A DNA stretch of 64,000 bases, taken from positions 46,710 through 110,709 of the forward strand of contig JAIQFV010000016.1 of the NCBI GenBank assembly GCA_020073085.1, given 5' to 3'. Positions 20,625 through 28,697 of the stretch are shown one piece after another. The notes under the pieces are model-generated. The model worked only from the letters and a program-made list of their open reading frames with translations. It was not told where the DNA came from and made no database searches. The translations under genes were made by a program, and so were the position numbers. This stretch comes from Terriglobia bacterium (lineage in GTDB: Bacteria > Acidobacteriota > Terriglobia > JAIQFV01). Each line of letters begins with the position of its first letter. Within the stretch, counting starts at the first letter, position 1.

Positions 20625-21461
20625 TTAGATCTTCTGTTCGGCGTGGGATTTGTATTTCAACTGGTCAGAGAGTTTGGCGCCCTCGGGCAAGGTGGCGCGG
20701 CGGCGTACCGCAATAATCTCCGAAACAAATGCCACGCTAATCTCTTCGGCCGTTACGGCGCCAATATCCAGTCCGATCGGTGCAGTGACCTTCTTGAATA
20801 ATTCCGGATCAAACCCTTCTTCTTCAAGCCTCTCGTAAAGGGTTCTTATCTTGCGTTTGCTACCGATCAGCCCGATATAGCGAGCCGGGGTCTGGATGGC
20901 CCAACGAAGGACATTCAGATCCTCCTTGTGACCTCGGGTAACGATCACCACATAGGACGACTCATTGACCTGGACGCGGGTGAAGGCGTTCTCAAAATAG
21001 TCCGCAATCACCTCTGCCGCCTCTGGAAATCTTTTCTGACTGGCATAATCGGGGCGGTCATCGACCACCACCGTTTGAAAGCCGGCCAGGGTAGCTACTT
21101 TCGAAATGGCCCGAGACACATGACCAGCGCCAAAGATGAAAAGGGTGGGAGGAGGAAGAATCGGCTCCACAAAAACCTCCAGGGTTCCGCCGCAAACCAG
21201 CCCGCTATGGTCCACGTCATCATCCGTCAGGTCGAAAGAAAGCATACGGGATTTCTCCTCTCGCATGGCCTTTTGAGCAGCGAGGACCACTTCGGCCTCG
21301 ACACAGCCGCCCCCAATGGAGCCGACGATGGAACCATCCTCGCGAACCAGGATCTTCGCGGCCTCGTAACTGGGGATCGAGCCCCGTACACGGACGATCG
21401 TCGCCAACGCGGCCTGCTTGCCGCTCCTGCGAATCTTCGATATCTCTTCGTAAATGTCCAT
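20625..21461 (-). CDS. xdhC: XdhC/CoxI family molybdenum-enzyme maturation protein
   Basis: XdhC-type chaperones bind sulfurated molybdenum cofactor and insert it into xanthine dehydrogenase-like enzymes. The 278-residue protein has the N-terminal XdhC/CoxI domain (ALATIVRVRGSIPS and SIGGGCVEAEVV) and a C-terminal Rossmann part (LFIFGAGHVSRAISKVA, then YIGLIGSKRKI). ATG 21461 is preferred to an in-frame TTG at 21479. It lies downstream of yqeB on the same strand, with an inverted repeat between them. No molybdenum hydroxylase subunit gene is in the window. Confidence 0.9.
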   Translation of the reverse strand: MDIYEEISKIRRSGKQAALATIVRVRGSIPSYEAAKILVREDGSIVGSIGGGCVEAEVVLAAQKAMREEKSRMLSFDLTDDDVDHSGLVCGGTLEVFVEPILPPPTLFIFGAGHVSRAISKVATLAGFQTVVVDDRPDYASQKRFPEAAEVIADYFENAFTRVQVNESSYVVIVTRGHKEDLNVLRWAIQTPARYIGLIGSKRKIRTLYERLEEEGFDPELFKKVTAPIGLDIGAVTAEEISVAFVSEIIAVRRRATLPEGAKLSDQLKYKSHAEQKI

Positions 21462-21490
21462 AATTATAGTCGTGTCCAAATCGAAAAAAG

Positions 21491-21551
21491 ACGGACAGAC
21501 ACTTGCTTGGGTGCCATCCCCGCGAAGTTGCTTAAGAAAAGGTGTCTGTCC
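21491..21551. repeat. 10-bp inverted repeat between yqeB and xdhC
   Basis: GGACAGACAC (21491-21500) and GTGTCTGTCC (21542-21551) are perfect complements 41 bases apart. The right arm touches the end of yqeB. It may form a hairpin in the intergenic mRNA; no T-tract is present. Confidence 0.5.
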
Positions 21552-22382
21552 CTAATCCACCCCCCTCTTAGTGTCACTGGGTTGATCCGTCAGAATTCTC
21601 AGCACGGCCTCGAGCACCCCGCCGGCAATGGCGCGTGCTTTATCGGAAATCAGAAAACAGTTTTCCGGGTTGCCGCGAGGGTCGATGTCCGCCACTTTGA
21701 TGCGGTCTGTCACCGGCGTGCCCTCATGCAGCAAGCCCCGCAGCACGCCCGTAAGCGTTGCCTTCACCGGGATACCGTTAACAGACCCAATAATATCACC
21801 GGCTTTCACGGAGTCGCCAATCTTTTTGGAAGTGAGAAAGACACCCTTCCCCGGCGGATAAACCACCCGGTCATTCGACGCCCCTTGCACTTCAGCGGGG
21901 ACGCCGGTGTTTCCCTCTGCACTTCCCTTTTCGATGACCCGACCGAGATGGTGGCCGCGATTGGTCTCAATCACATAATCGGCATTGGTGAGTGCATCAA
22001 ACCCAGGACCCAGCCCGACGACATGGACGCCTCGCGGGTACTCCCGTGCCACCGGAAGCTTCAACATCCGCGCATCCACAAGGATGGCCATCGTCTGCTG
22101 AAAGATCGGGGCCGTCAGCTTCAGCTCCGGATCAACGATCACGGGGAGATGGTTGTCCGCAATCTGATCCTTTGCTTCCTCCAGCGAGGACACGCGATGT
22201 CCTTCAAGATCCTCAACGTGATGCGATCCGCAGTAGATTGCTTCCGCGAATGCAACTCCGCGACGAATGGCGAGAGGGGTTTGAATTTCTGTCAGCACGG
22301 TTTTGAAGCCACACCGCCACAGCTTGTGCGCCACTCCGCTCGCCATCTCCCCCGCCCCGCGGATGAGGATAAAGCAATCCAT
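21552..22382 (-). CDS. yqeB: YqeB-type molybdenum hydroxylase maturation protein
   Basis: A 276-residue member of the YqeB/EF2563 family, linked by genome context to selenium-dependent molybdenum hydroxylases. It begins with a nucleotide-binding-like RGAGEMASGVAHKLWRCGF. It continues with VLTEIQTPLAIRR and the GLGPGFDA segment, and ends with a biotinyl-like fold region around DSVKAGDIIGSVNG. ATG 22382 has AGAGG upstream. It lies between mocA and xdhC on the same strand, the usual set for this system. No selenophosphate gene or catalytic subunit is seen here, so the client enzyme is unknown. Confidence 0.88.
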   Translation of the reverse strand: MDCFILIRGAGEMASGVAHKLWRCGFKTVLTEIQTPLAIRRGVAFAEAIYCGSHHVEDLEGHRVSSLEEAKDQIADNHLPVIVDPELKLTAPIFQQTMAILVDARMLKLPVAREYPRGVHVVGLGPGFDALTNADYVIETNRGHHLGRVIEKGSAEGNTGVPAEVQGASNDRVVYPPGKGVFLTSKKIGDSVKAGDIIGSVNGIPVKATLTGVLRGLLHEGTPVTDRIKVADIDPRGNPENCFLISDKARAIAGGVLEAVLRILTDQPSDTKRGVD

Positions 22383-22437
22383 GTTCGCGTGCCTCTTCAG
22401 AGTTCCTAGCCGGACAAGCCGGAACCAAGTCCAGTAT

Positions 22438-22557
22438 TCATTAGGAAGCCAGGAAACCGGGGGATCGGTTGCCGGTGGAAGGCCGTCTCCAAAGGGATCG
22501 TCCGATTCTGTGCCGATTCAGGGTTTTTAACTTCCTATATTCCTGGCTTCCTAATGA
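22438..22557. repeat. 18-bp perfect inverted repeat upstream of yqeB
   Basis: TCATTAGGAAGCCAGGAA (22438-22455) and its exact complement (22540-22557) enclose 84 bases between yqeB and mocA. No promoter or terminator form is apparent. It looks like the ends of a small dispersed element. Confidence 0.7.
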
Positions 22558-22602
22558 TAAATTCTTTTTGCCTTTATCGGCAGAAATTCTGTTGATGAGC
22601 GA

Positions 22603-23196
22603 CTACTCATTCCATCGGATTCGCAGTCTCTCCCAATCTTCAACGCGATCGACATCGAGCAGAATGGCATCGTCGTCCATCTCCACCCACTCGACTTGTG
22701 AAGGGTGTCCTGTGAGGATTGACTTACAGCCGACATCGCCCCGCAAAGCCCGAATCTCATCCCAGAAAATCCGTGGGATGATGACTGGATTGCCTTGCTG
22801 CTCCTTGAAACGGGGGGCCACAATCTGGCCCGGGTTCAATTTCCAGCGGGATATCAGTTGGTCAACGATCCCGGGGTTGACCGCCGGCATGTCCGCATGG
22901 GCGATAAGCACCGCCTCGCTTATGGGGCTACACGCTCCCAGTCCGCACCGGATCGAGCTTGACATCCCGTCCGAAGGGGATAGATTGACGACCTTTTTGA
23001 CTCGATCCTGGCGGGGAGGGATTTGCACTAAACGAGACGTTTCCGGGTTCACCACAAGGATCACCTCGTCGATTACACTGGCCTTCAACTGATCGGTCAC
23101 CCACTCGATCAGCGGCTTCTGATGGATCAACTCTTCCAGCTTTTCACGACCATAGCGGCGTGAAAGGCCTGCAGCTAAAAGCAGGGTTGAGATCAC
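22603..23196 (-). CDS. mocA: Molybdenum cofactor nucleotidyltransferase (MocA-like)
   Basis: MocA-type enzymes add CMP or a similar nucleotide to molybdopterin. The 197-residue protein has the nucleotidyltransferase start LLLAAGLSRRYGREKL, the Asp-containing IAHADMPAVNP motif and GNPVIIPRIFWDEI. It begins at GTG 23196. It is the first gene of the MocA-YqeB-XdhC set, which points to cofactor tailoring for a hydroxylase. Specificity for CTP versus GTP (MobA-like) is inferred from the context and the PAVNP form. Confidence 0.85.
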   Translation of the reverse strand: MISTLLLAAGLSRRYGREKLEELIHQKPLIEWVTDQLKASVIDEVILVVNPETSRLVQIPPRQDRVKKVVNLSPSDGMSSSIRCGLGACSPISEAVLIAHADMPAVNPGIVDQLISRWKLNPGQIVAPRFKEQQGNPVIIPRIFWDEIRALRGDVGCKSILTGHPSQVEWVEMDDDAILLDVDRVEDWERLRIRWNE

Positions 23197-23284
23197 TCGG
23201 GCACTTTAAGGAAAGCGAAGGAGGAAGTCAAGATGACGGCAGGTCCAGCGCGATTGCGTGCCCCGCGGCATGACGGGAATGCTC

Positions 23285-24508
23285 TCAAGTGGGTCGAATC
23301 ACGGCACGGATTTCAGAATCACTGAGCACATGATTGGACTGTTTGGCCACGGCGTAAATGGCATCCACAAGCGGTTCGTTCGGAGCCATGCCATGTTTCT
23401 CCAACCAGTAGACGATGTTCGATTTTCCACTCATGGGCCCAATCTCAATCACCTGCTCCAGGCCGAAGAGGTGGGCGGGGACTCCGGAGTAAACGCTGTT
23501 GGCCAACGGCTCATCTTTTTTTCGAAATGCCTTGATGACTGCAGCGGCATGGACACCTGTGGCGGTTCGGAAGGCGTCGGCGCCAAACACGGGGTAATTC
23601 ACCGGAATGGGTACCCGCGTCGCCTTGGACACCGCCTGGCAATATAACTTCAGTTTGCTCAAATCCTGATGAATGATCCCCATCAGCTTCAGATTGACCA
23701 GCAACTGGTCCATCGACGCATTACCCACGCGTTCGCCAATCCCCAGGGCGCACCCGTGAATCTGGTCCGCCCCCGCTTCAAGGGCCGCGAAGCAGTTGGG
23801 AATGGCGAGTCCGCGGTCACTGTGACCATGCCAGTCCACCCGGATCGTGGCGCCGCTTGGCTTCACGATTTGATCGACCACAAAATGGATCAGATTCTTG
23901 ACCCCGGCCGGGGTGGCATGGCCCACCGTGTCACACACACAAATCGCCCGCGCCCCGCATTGAATCGCGGTTGCGTAGAGCAGCTTCACGGTTTCGGGAT
24001 CAGCCCGCGTGGTATCTTCGGTCACGTACATGACCGGCAACCCCAGGTTGACGGCATAACGAACCGCGCGTTCCGTGGTTCGAACCAGGTGGTCCACTGT
24101 CCATTCTTCCGTGAAGCGGCGGATGGGGCTCGACCCGATGAACGTCGCCGCCTCGATCTCCAGTCCAGCCCGCTGCACTACTTCCGCGATCGGCGTGATG
24201 TCCGCCTCAATCGTGCGGGCGGCACAGTTTGCCCGAATGCCCAATTTGCCTTGAACAATTTCCCGCGCCAGCCGTTCCACATCGGCGCGCGCCCGGGGAC
24301 CGGCGCCGGGAAGACCCAGGTCCAGAGAATCAATTCCGACTTCACTCATCAGATGGAGGATCTCGATTTTTTCTTCGATCGAAGGGTCCCGGACTGAAGG
24401 CGACTGCAAGCCATCGCGAAGACTTTCGTCATTCAACAGGACGCGCCGGTCCGTGATCGGCGTGCCGCCGTTGGCCGTATTCCAGTCATAAATGAGCTGC
24501 TCATCCAT
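23285..24508 (-). CDS. 2-isopropylmalate synthase-like DRE-TIM metallolyase
   Basis: A 407-residue enzyme of the LeuA/homocitrate/citramalate synthase family, which condenses acetyl-CoA with a 2-oxoacid. The HMGL-like barrel starts with LNDESLRDGLQSP and continues with ICVCDTVGHATPAGVK. The metal-binding VDWHGHSDRGLAIPNC comes near residue 230, then GCALGIGERVGNASMDQLL. It lacks the long C-terminal regulatory domain of classical LeuA. Residues 320-407 form a short helical subdomain. No leu genes are adjacent, so the substrate is uncertain. Confidence 0.8.
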   Translation of the reverse strand: MDEQLIYDWNTANGGTPITDRRVLLNDESLRDGLQSPSVRDPSIEEKIEILHLMSEVGIDSLDLGLPGAGPRARADVERLAREIVQGKLGIRANCAARTIEADITPIAEVVQRAGLEIEAATFIGSSPIRRFTEEWTVDHLVRTTERAVRYAVNLGLPVMYVTEDTTRADPETVKLLYATAIQCGARAICVCDTVGHATPAGVKNLIHFVVDQIVKPSGATIRVDWHGHSDRGLAIPNCFAALEAGADQIHGCALGIGERVGNASMDQLLVNLKLMGIIHQDLSKLKLYCQAVSKATRVPIPVNYPVFGADAFRTATGVHAAAVIKAFRKKDEPLANSVYSGVPAHLFGLEQVIEIGPMSGKSNIVYWLEKHGMAPNEPLVDAIYAVAKQSNHVLSDSEIRAVIRPT

Positions 24509-24586
24509 GGCACAATTCTATGCGAGGATTAACCTCGGGTCCTGCTCCTCAACGCTCGTTCAGAATCGCGCTACACCATTGCCACA

Positions 24587-24934
24587 TTATACTTCGGCCC
24601 AAGTAGCGGCAGGGTCGTGCTTCGTGTCCTCAGGGCGGTACACCGAGTGACACTCCACGCACCGGTAAAGCTCGGCGTCCTTACCCACCTGGCGAATGAG
24701 GGCCTCATCCAGGTCGTAAAAGCGTTTGAGCTTCCCCTCGCAGTTCTTCCCTTTCTCGTCTTTCACGAGGCACACCCATTGGCCGGGTTTCTTCACGAGT
24801 ATGCCTTCCGCTTTTTTCTTCTTCGGTGGAGCGGGAGGCGCCGCATGGGCGGCGGGAGGTGTCTTTGCCTCCGGCGCAGGGCCCGGCGGGGTGCCCGGAG
24901 CCGCCGTTTGGGTCTTGGGAATTTCGTCAGGCAC
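24587..24934 (-). CDS. Small zinc-ribbon-like protein with Pro/Ala-rich N-terminus
   Basis: A 115-residue protein starting at GTG 24934, with GAGGAGAAG upstream. Residues 1-45 are Pro/Ala/Lys low complexity, with PPAPPKKKK. The rest is compact, with four cysteines at 55, 65, 92 and 95 (WVCLV, KNCEG, CVEC), a spacing that would suit a zinc ribbon. I do not recognise a named family. It sits between the OPT transporter and the LeuA-like gene, on the same strand as both. Confidence 0.72.
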   Translation of the reverse strand: MPDEIPKTQTAAPGTPPGPAPEAKTPPAAHAAPPAPPKKKKAEGILVKKPGQWVCLVKDEKGKNCEGKLKRFYDLDEALIRQVGKDAELYRCVECHSVYRPEDTKHDPAATWAEV

Positions 24935-24981
24935 AGGCTCTTCTCCTCATTTGAAGGTGTCCAGTGAGAAAGTGGATTCTA

Positions 24982-27075
24982 TCACAACTCTTTGATCCCC
25001 TTCTCCTCCGGGGCAGCGCGGTGGGAGTCCCAGTACATGTAAACGCACAGGGCGGCGAAGAGGATGAGGCTAATGATCTGTCCGTAATTGGCAAACCAGG
25101 GGGAGGGGGTCGAAGGTCCCCACTCGTAACTCTGGGTGGCGGGATTGAAGGTTCTTAGATAAGGCACTCCCGCGCTAATGAATCTCTCCAAATGAAAATT
25201 GCGGACCACCACGCCGACGACTCCCAGCAGGGCCCCACCCGCGATAAACCCTGATGCAATGAGGGTCCCTCTTTCCCAGCGACGTCGACTCACTTCTTTG
25301 TTTTGGGAAGACCGGATGACCCAATGGGAAATGAAGCCGCCCACCAGGGCGGGGGCGTTCAGTTCCAGCGGGAGATACATGCCCAGCGCAAAGATCATTG
25401 ACGGGATCGAGAGCATCTCGCAGATCAGCACGATCACGGCCCCGATGCCGTATAACAACCACGTGATTGGTTCGTTCGCCATCATGGAGGACGCAATGGC
25501 TTTCATGATGTTGGCCTGGGGAGCGTCAATCAGCGGCTTTCCGGCCACCACATCGTCCGGGCTGAATGCAAACACCCCACTCATGAAATGGATCGTGTAC
25601 ACCACGGCGATGGAAGAGATGGCGACCCCGACGAACTTCCAGATCTCCTGGTTGCGCGGTGTCGTCCCCAGCCAGTAGCCGATCTTCAGGTCCGTGACAA
25701 ACCCGCCGGCCACCGCCAGGGCCGTGCACACCATGCATCCGATCATGATGACCACGGTCATTCCGAAATTCCCCGAGATGCCGAGCCGCAGGAAAATAAA
25801 GCTGGAGATGATGATCGTCAACATCGTCATGCCGGAAATCGGGTTCCGGGCCACGATGGCGATGGCGTTTGCCGCCACCGTCGTAAACATGAAGGACATC
25901 AGTAAGACAATGGCTGTACCGGTCAGGACCGCACCCCACCATCCCAGGAACGATCTCAAATACACCGCCGTCAGGATGCCCACGCCGATAATGGCCACGA
26001 ACACCAGGACCATGGAGAGGTCCCAATCGGTGCGTTTTTGCCGAACCTCGCCCCCCTTCCTTTTTGCATTAATTGCCTTAAAGCCGAGGGCGAAGGAGCC
26101 GACGATGATCTTCAGGGACTTGATGATCGCCACGATTCCCGCAAAGGCGATGCATCCGACGGCGATCCGTCGCTGCACGTACTGGCGGAAGATATCCTCG
26201 GCGCTCATGCTGCCGATCAACGCCTTCGCCGGAGCTACCGCGACGGGTAGATGCTGTCCGACAAAATATATTGTGGGAACCAGGATGAGGACGGACAAGA
26301 AACTCCCTGCAATCAGGATCAGCGAATTGCGCAGCCCAATGACATAGCCCAGACCCAGAATTGAAGGAATCGCATCCAGCTTGATCACCATGCGGGCTTT
26401 GTCAGCCAGCACTTGGCCGGCGCGAGTGAAGAGGAAATCCACGTGCTCCTGCCAGACATTGCATGTGGTGGCGATGAACTCATAGAGGCCTCCCAGCCCC
26501 ATGGAATACAAGAGGATTTTCGCCTGCTCTCCTCCGCTCTCTCCGGTCACCAGGATTTCCGTCGTTGCTGTCGCTTCGGGATAAGGCAGTTTGCCGTGCA
26601 TCTCGACGCAAAAGTATCTTCTCAAGGGAATCAGGAAAAGAATCCCGAGGCAGGAACCGAGAAAGCAGGCAAGGATCATGGACCACAGGGAGGGCTGAAG
26701 CTTGAGGATGAAAAGGGCCGGCAAGGTGAAGATGGCCCCCGATACCACCACCGCCGAAGTGCTTCCGATCGATTGAATGATGACATTTTCCGAGATGGTC
26801 GACCTGCGGGGAAAAACGTGTTTCAGCCCCACGGCAAGGACGGCGATAGGAATGGCCGCCTCAAAGACCTGGCCCACCTTCATTCCCAGGTACGCCGCCG
26901 ACAGCGTGAAAATCACGGCCATGATCAGGCCGATCCCAAGGGAACGGAGCGTGACCTCAAAGGTCTGAGTTTCGGGTGCAACATAGGGGGTGTAAACTTC
27001 ACCTGGACCAAGCTCGGAATAAGCGTTATCAGGAAGCCTCTTAAAAGGCTCGATTTCTTGCGGGATAACTCCCAT
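24982..27075 (-). CDS. OPT family oligopeptide transporter
   Basis: A polytopic inner-membrane transporter of the OPT superfamily (oligopeptide or metal-chelate uptake). Its 697 residues have about 14-16 hydrophobic segments. Family signs include SAAYLGMKVGQVFEAAIPIA near residue 60 and GHLPYPEATAT-type (seen as GKLPYPEATATTEIL) near 170. A cluster of helices ends with LPLELNAPALVGGFISHW. GGAGGTCGC before ATG 27075 is a strong ribosome binding site. It is downstream of truA with 32 bases between them. The substrate cannot be read from the sequence. Confidence 0.92.
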   Translation of the reverse strand: MGVIPQEIEPFKRLPDNAYSELGPGEVYTPYVAPETQTFEVTLRSLGIGLIMAVIFTLSAAYLGMKVGQVFEAAIPIAVLAVGLKHVFPRRSTISENVIIQSIGSTSAVVVSGAIFTLPALFILKLQPSLWSMILACFLGSCLGILFLIPLRRYFCVEMHGKLPYPEATATTEILVTGESGGEQAKILLYSMGLGGLYEFIATTCNVWQEHVDFLFTRAGQVLADKARMVIKLDAIPSILGLGYVIGLRNSLILIAGSFLSVLILVPTIYFVGQHLPVAVAPAKALIGSMSAEDIFRQYVQRRIAVGCIAFAGIVAIIKSLKIIVGSFALGFKAINAKRKGGEVRQKRTDWDLSMVLVFVAIIGVGILTAVYLRSFLGWWGAVLTGTAIVLLMSFMFTTVAANAIAIVARNPISGMTMLTIIISSFIFLRLGISGNFGMTVVIMIGCMVCTALAVAGGFVTDLKIGYWLGTTPRNQEIWKFVGVAISSIAVVYTIHFMSGVFAFSPDDVVAGKPLIDAPQANIMKAIASSMMANEPITWLLYGIGAVIVLICEMLSIPSMIFALGMYLPLELNAPALVGGFISHWVIRSSQNKEVSRRRWERGTLIASGFIAGGALLGVVGVVVRNFHLERFISAGVPYLRTFNPATQSYEWGPSTPSPWFANYGQIISLILFAALCVYMYWDSHRAAPEEKGIKEL

Positions 27076-27107
27076 GCGACCTCCGATGAAAAAGTATAAA
27101 AGTTACC

Positions 27108-28016
27108 TCAATATTTGACCCAATCCAGACACAGACCCTGTGCGGGCGCCGTCCACGGGGCTGCGACGCGTTCCCGGGCTTCCAGTTTCAAAGGGATCGC
27201 CTCAGGAGCCAGGCGGCCTCGCCCCACCTCGAGCAGGGCCCCGACCATGGCCCGCACCATCCGGTGCAGAAATCCATTTGCCTCGACCCGGAAAACGACA
27301 AGCTGGGTACGCTCCTCCTCATGCACTTCGGAGAGGTAGATGGTCCTCACTTTTGACGGGGAGTCGTCCTGGGCATCGCAAAACGATGTAAAGTCGTGCT
27401 CCCCCAGAAAGCAACGAGCCGCTGTAGTCATCCCTTCCACATTGAGGGGGTAAGCGGTATGCAGCACGTAATGTCGGCGGAAGGGGGAATTGATGCGTCG
27501 CATCAGGATCGAATAGGAGTACTGCTTCGATCTGGCCGAATAGCGCGCGTGAAAGGTTGAATCCACCTCTCGACAGTCATACACGCGGATGTCGTCCGGC
27601 AGGAGCTCGTTCAGGGCATGTTGGAGATTCGGGACCGGGATCTTGGAAGACGTCTTAAAGTGGGCCACCTGCCCGCGGGCATGCACGCCGGCATCGGTAC
27701 GACCTGACCCAAACACATGAATTTCCTCCTGGCACAGCTTCTGCAGGGTGTCCTGAAGCGCCCCCTGGATTGTCACCATTTGCGGTTGAATCTGCCATCC
27801 ATGAAATCGGGTGCCGTCGTAGGCCAATACCAACTTGATGGTTCTCGGTTCCTGGACGAGAGGAATTTCTGGGTAAGGGAGGGATTGGGGTTCCAGTTGC
27901 TCGGTCTGAGATTGCACGTGGTCCTCGTTTGGATCGGTCTGGTCAGATGAGAGTGGCCGCCCTACAGTCGACTGCCCGGCTTGAGGACCGGAATTCGATT
28001 CCGACAGAGGGGACAT
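27108..28016 (-). CDS. truA: tRNA pseudouridine(38-40) synthase TruA
   Basis: Modifies the anticodon arm of tRNAs. The catalytic Asp108 is in the GSGRTDAGVHARGQ signature. Other TruA parts follow: LNELLPDDIRV, FHARYSARSKQYSY, and the C-terminal FLHRMVRAMVGALLEVG. The 302-residue version has a 58-residue polar N-terminal extension before the family start at RTIKLVLAYDGTRFHGWQ, and it overlaps pyrE by 55 bases. An in-frame GTG at 27917 with GAGG upstream would remove part of this tail and the overlap, and may be the true start. Confidence 0.92.
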   Translation of the reverse strand: MSPLSESNSGPQAGQSTVGRPLSSDQTDPNEDHVQSQTEQLEPQSLPYPEIPLVQEPRTIKLVLAYDGTRFHGWQIQPQMVTIQGALQDTLQKLCQEEIHVFGSGRTDAGVHARGQVAHFKTSSKIPVPNLQHALNELLPDDIRVYDCREVDSTFHARYSARSKQYSYSILMRRINSPFRRHYVLHTAYPLNVEGMTTAARCFLGEHDFTSFCDAQDDSPSKVRTIYLSEVHEEERTQLVVFRVEANGFLHRMVRAMVGALLEVGRGRLAPEAIPLKLEARERVAAPWTAPAQGLCLDWVKY

Positions 28017-28540
28017 TCGGCCGGTGCATAGCTTTGCACGGCAAGCGTCACAAGCGTATGGTGCGGTACGCTGGAATCCTTGAAGGCCGTACCTCCACTC
28101 CGATCCACCAGGGCCCCGACACCAATCAGGACCCCGCCGGCTTGTTCCACGGCGGCTATGGTTTCGCGCGTGGAGAGACCCGTCGTTATGACATCTTCCA
28201 CGACGATCACGCGGTCCCCAGGCTGTAACGAAAAGCCCCTTCGCAGCGTCATTGTGCCCTTGACGCGCTCCGTAAAAATCGCGCGAGTCCGGAGCGCCCG
28301 AGCCACCTCATGCGCCACCAGAATACCCCCGATTGCCGGGGCGGCAACTGCGGCAATGGGTTTGAGTCCTACAAACAACGTTGCCAGGGCTGACCCCAGC
28401 TGCGCGGCAAGCGGAGGGTCCTGCAATACTAAAGCACATTGGAAATATCGATCGCTGTGGAGGCCGGAAGAAAGCTCAAAATGCCCCTCCAGAAGGGCCC
28501 GGGACTGGCGGAACAGGGTGATGATCTCTGCTTCAGTCAT
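27962..28540 (-). CDS. pyrE: Orotate phosphoribosyltransferase
   Basis: Converts orotate and PRPP to OMP in pyrimidine synthesis. The PRPP-binding motif VIVVEDVITTG is at residues 111-121 of the 192-residue protein, after GHFELSSGLHSDRYFQCALVL and AAPAIGGILVAHEVAR. This is the form of the shorter bacterial OPRTs. ATG 28540 (MTEAEIITLF) is preferred over an upstream in-frame start at 28555. The C-terminal CPLCRNRIPVLKPGSRL adds an unusual Cys pair. It is divergent from the TolC-like gene, with about 150 bases between. Confidence 0.93.
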   Translation of the reverse strand: MTEAEIITLFRQSRALLEGHFELSSGLHSDRYFQCALVLQDPPLAAQLGSALATLFVGLKPIAAVAAPAIGGILVAHEVARALRTRAIFTERVKGTMTLRRGFSLQPGDRVIVVEDVITTGLSTRETIAAVEQAGGVLIGVGALVDRSGGTAFKDSSVPHHTLVTLAVQSYAPAECPLCRNRIPVLKPGSRL

Positions 28541-28620
28541 GACGGAAGACAGCACGGCGAAGCTTAAAGAGAAGCGCCGTAATTGTCAAGAAGGATGAAA
28601 CTTATACGCTCCTTGTATCG

Positions 28621-28626
28621 TATAAT
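28621..28626 (+). promoter_or_regulatory. Possible -10 box upstream of the TolC-like gene
   Basis: A perfect TATAAT, 71 bases before the start codon in the pyrE/tolC divergent region. No good -35 hexamer is found 16-18 bases upstream. Confidence 0.35.
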
Positions 28627-28697
28627 GCGTCAAGACGGCTGTGGCATTCACGTCGACAGCATTCAATTCAGCACTCAAACCAAATTGGAGATTGGTA

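Noticed and set aside
20928..22409. 493-codon open frame on the plus strand
   Set aside because: It is exactly antisense to yqeB and xdhC, which have clear family motifs; its residues show no family pattern and it is Arg/His/Pro-rich as antisense of coding DNA usually is.
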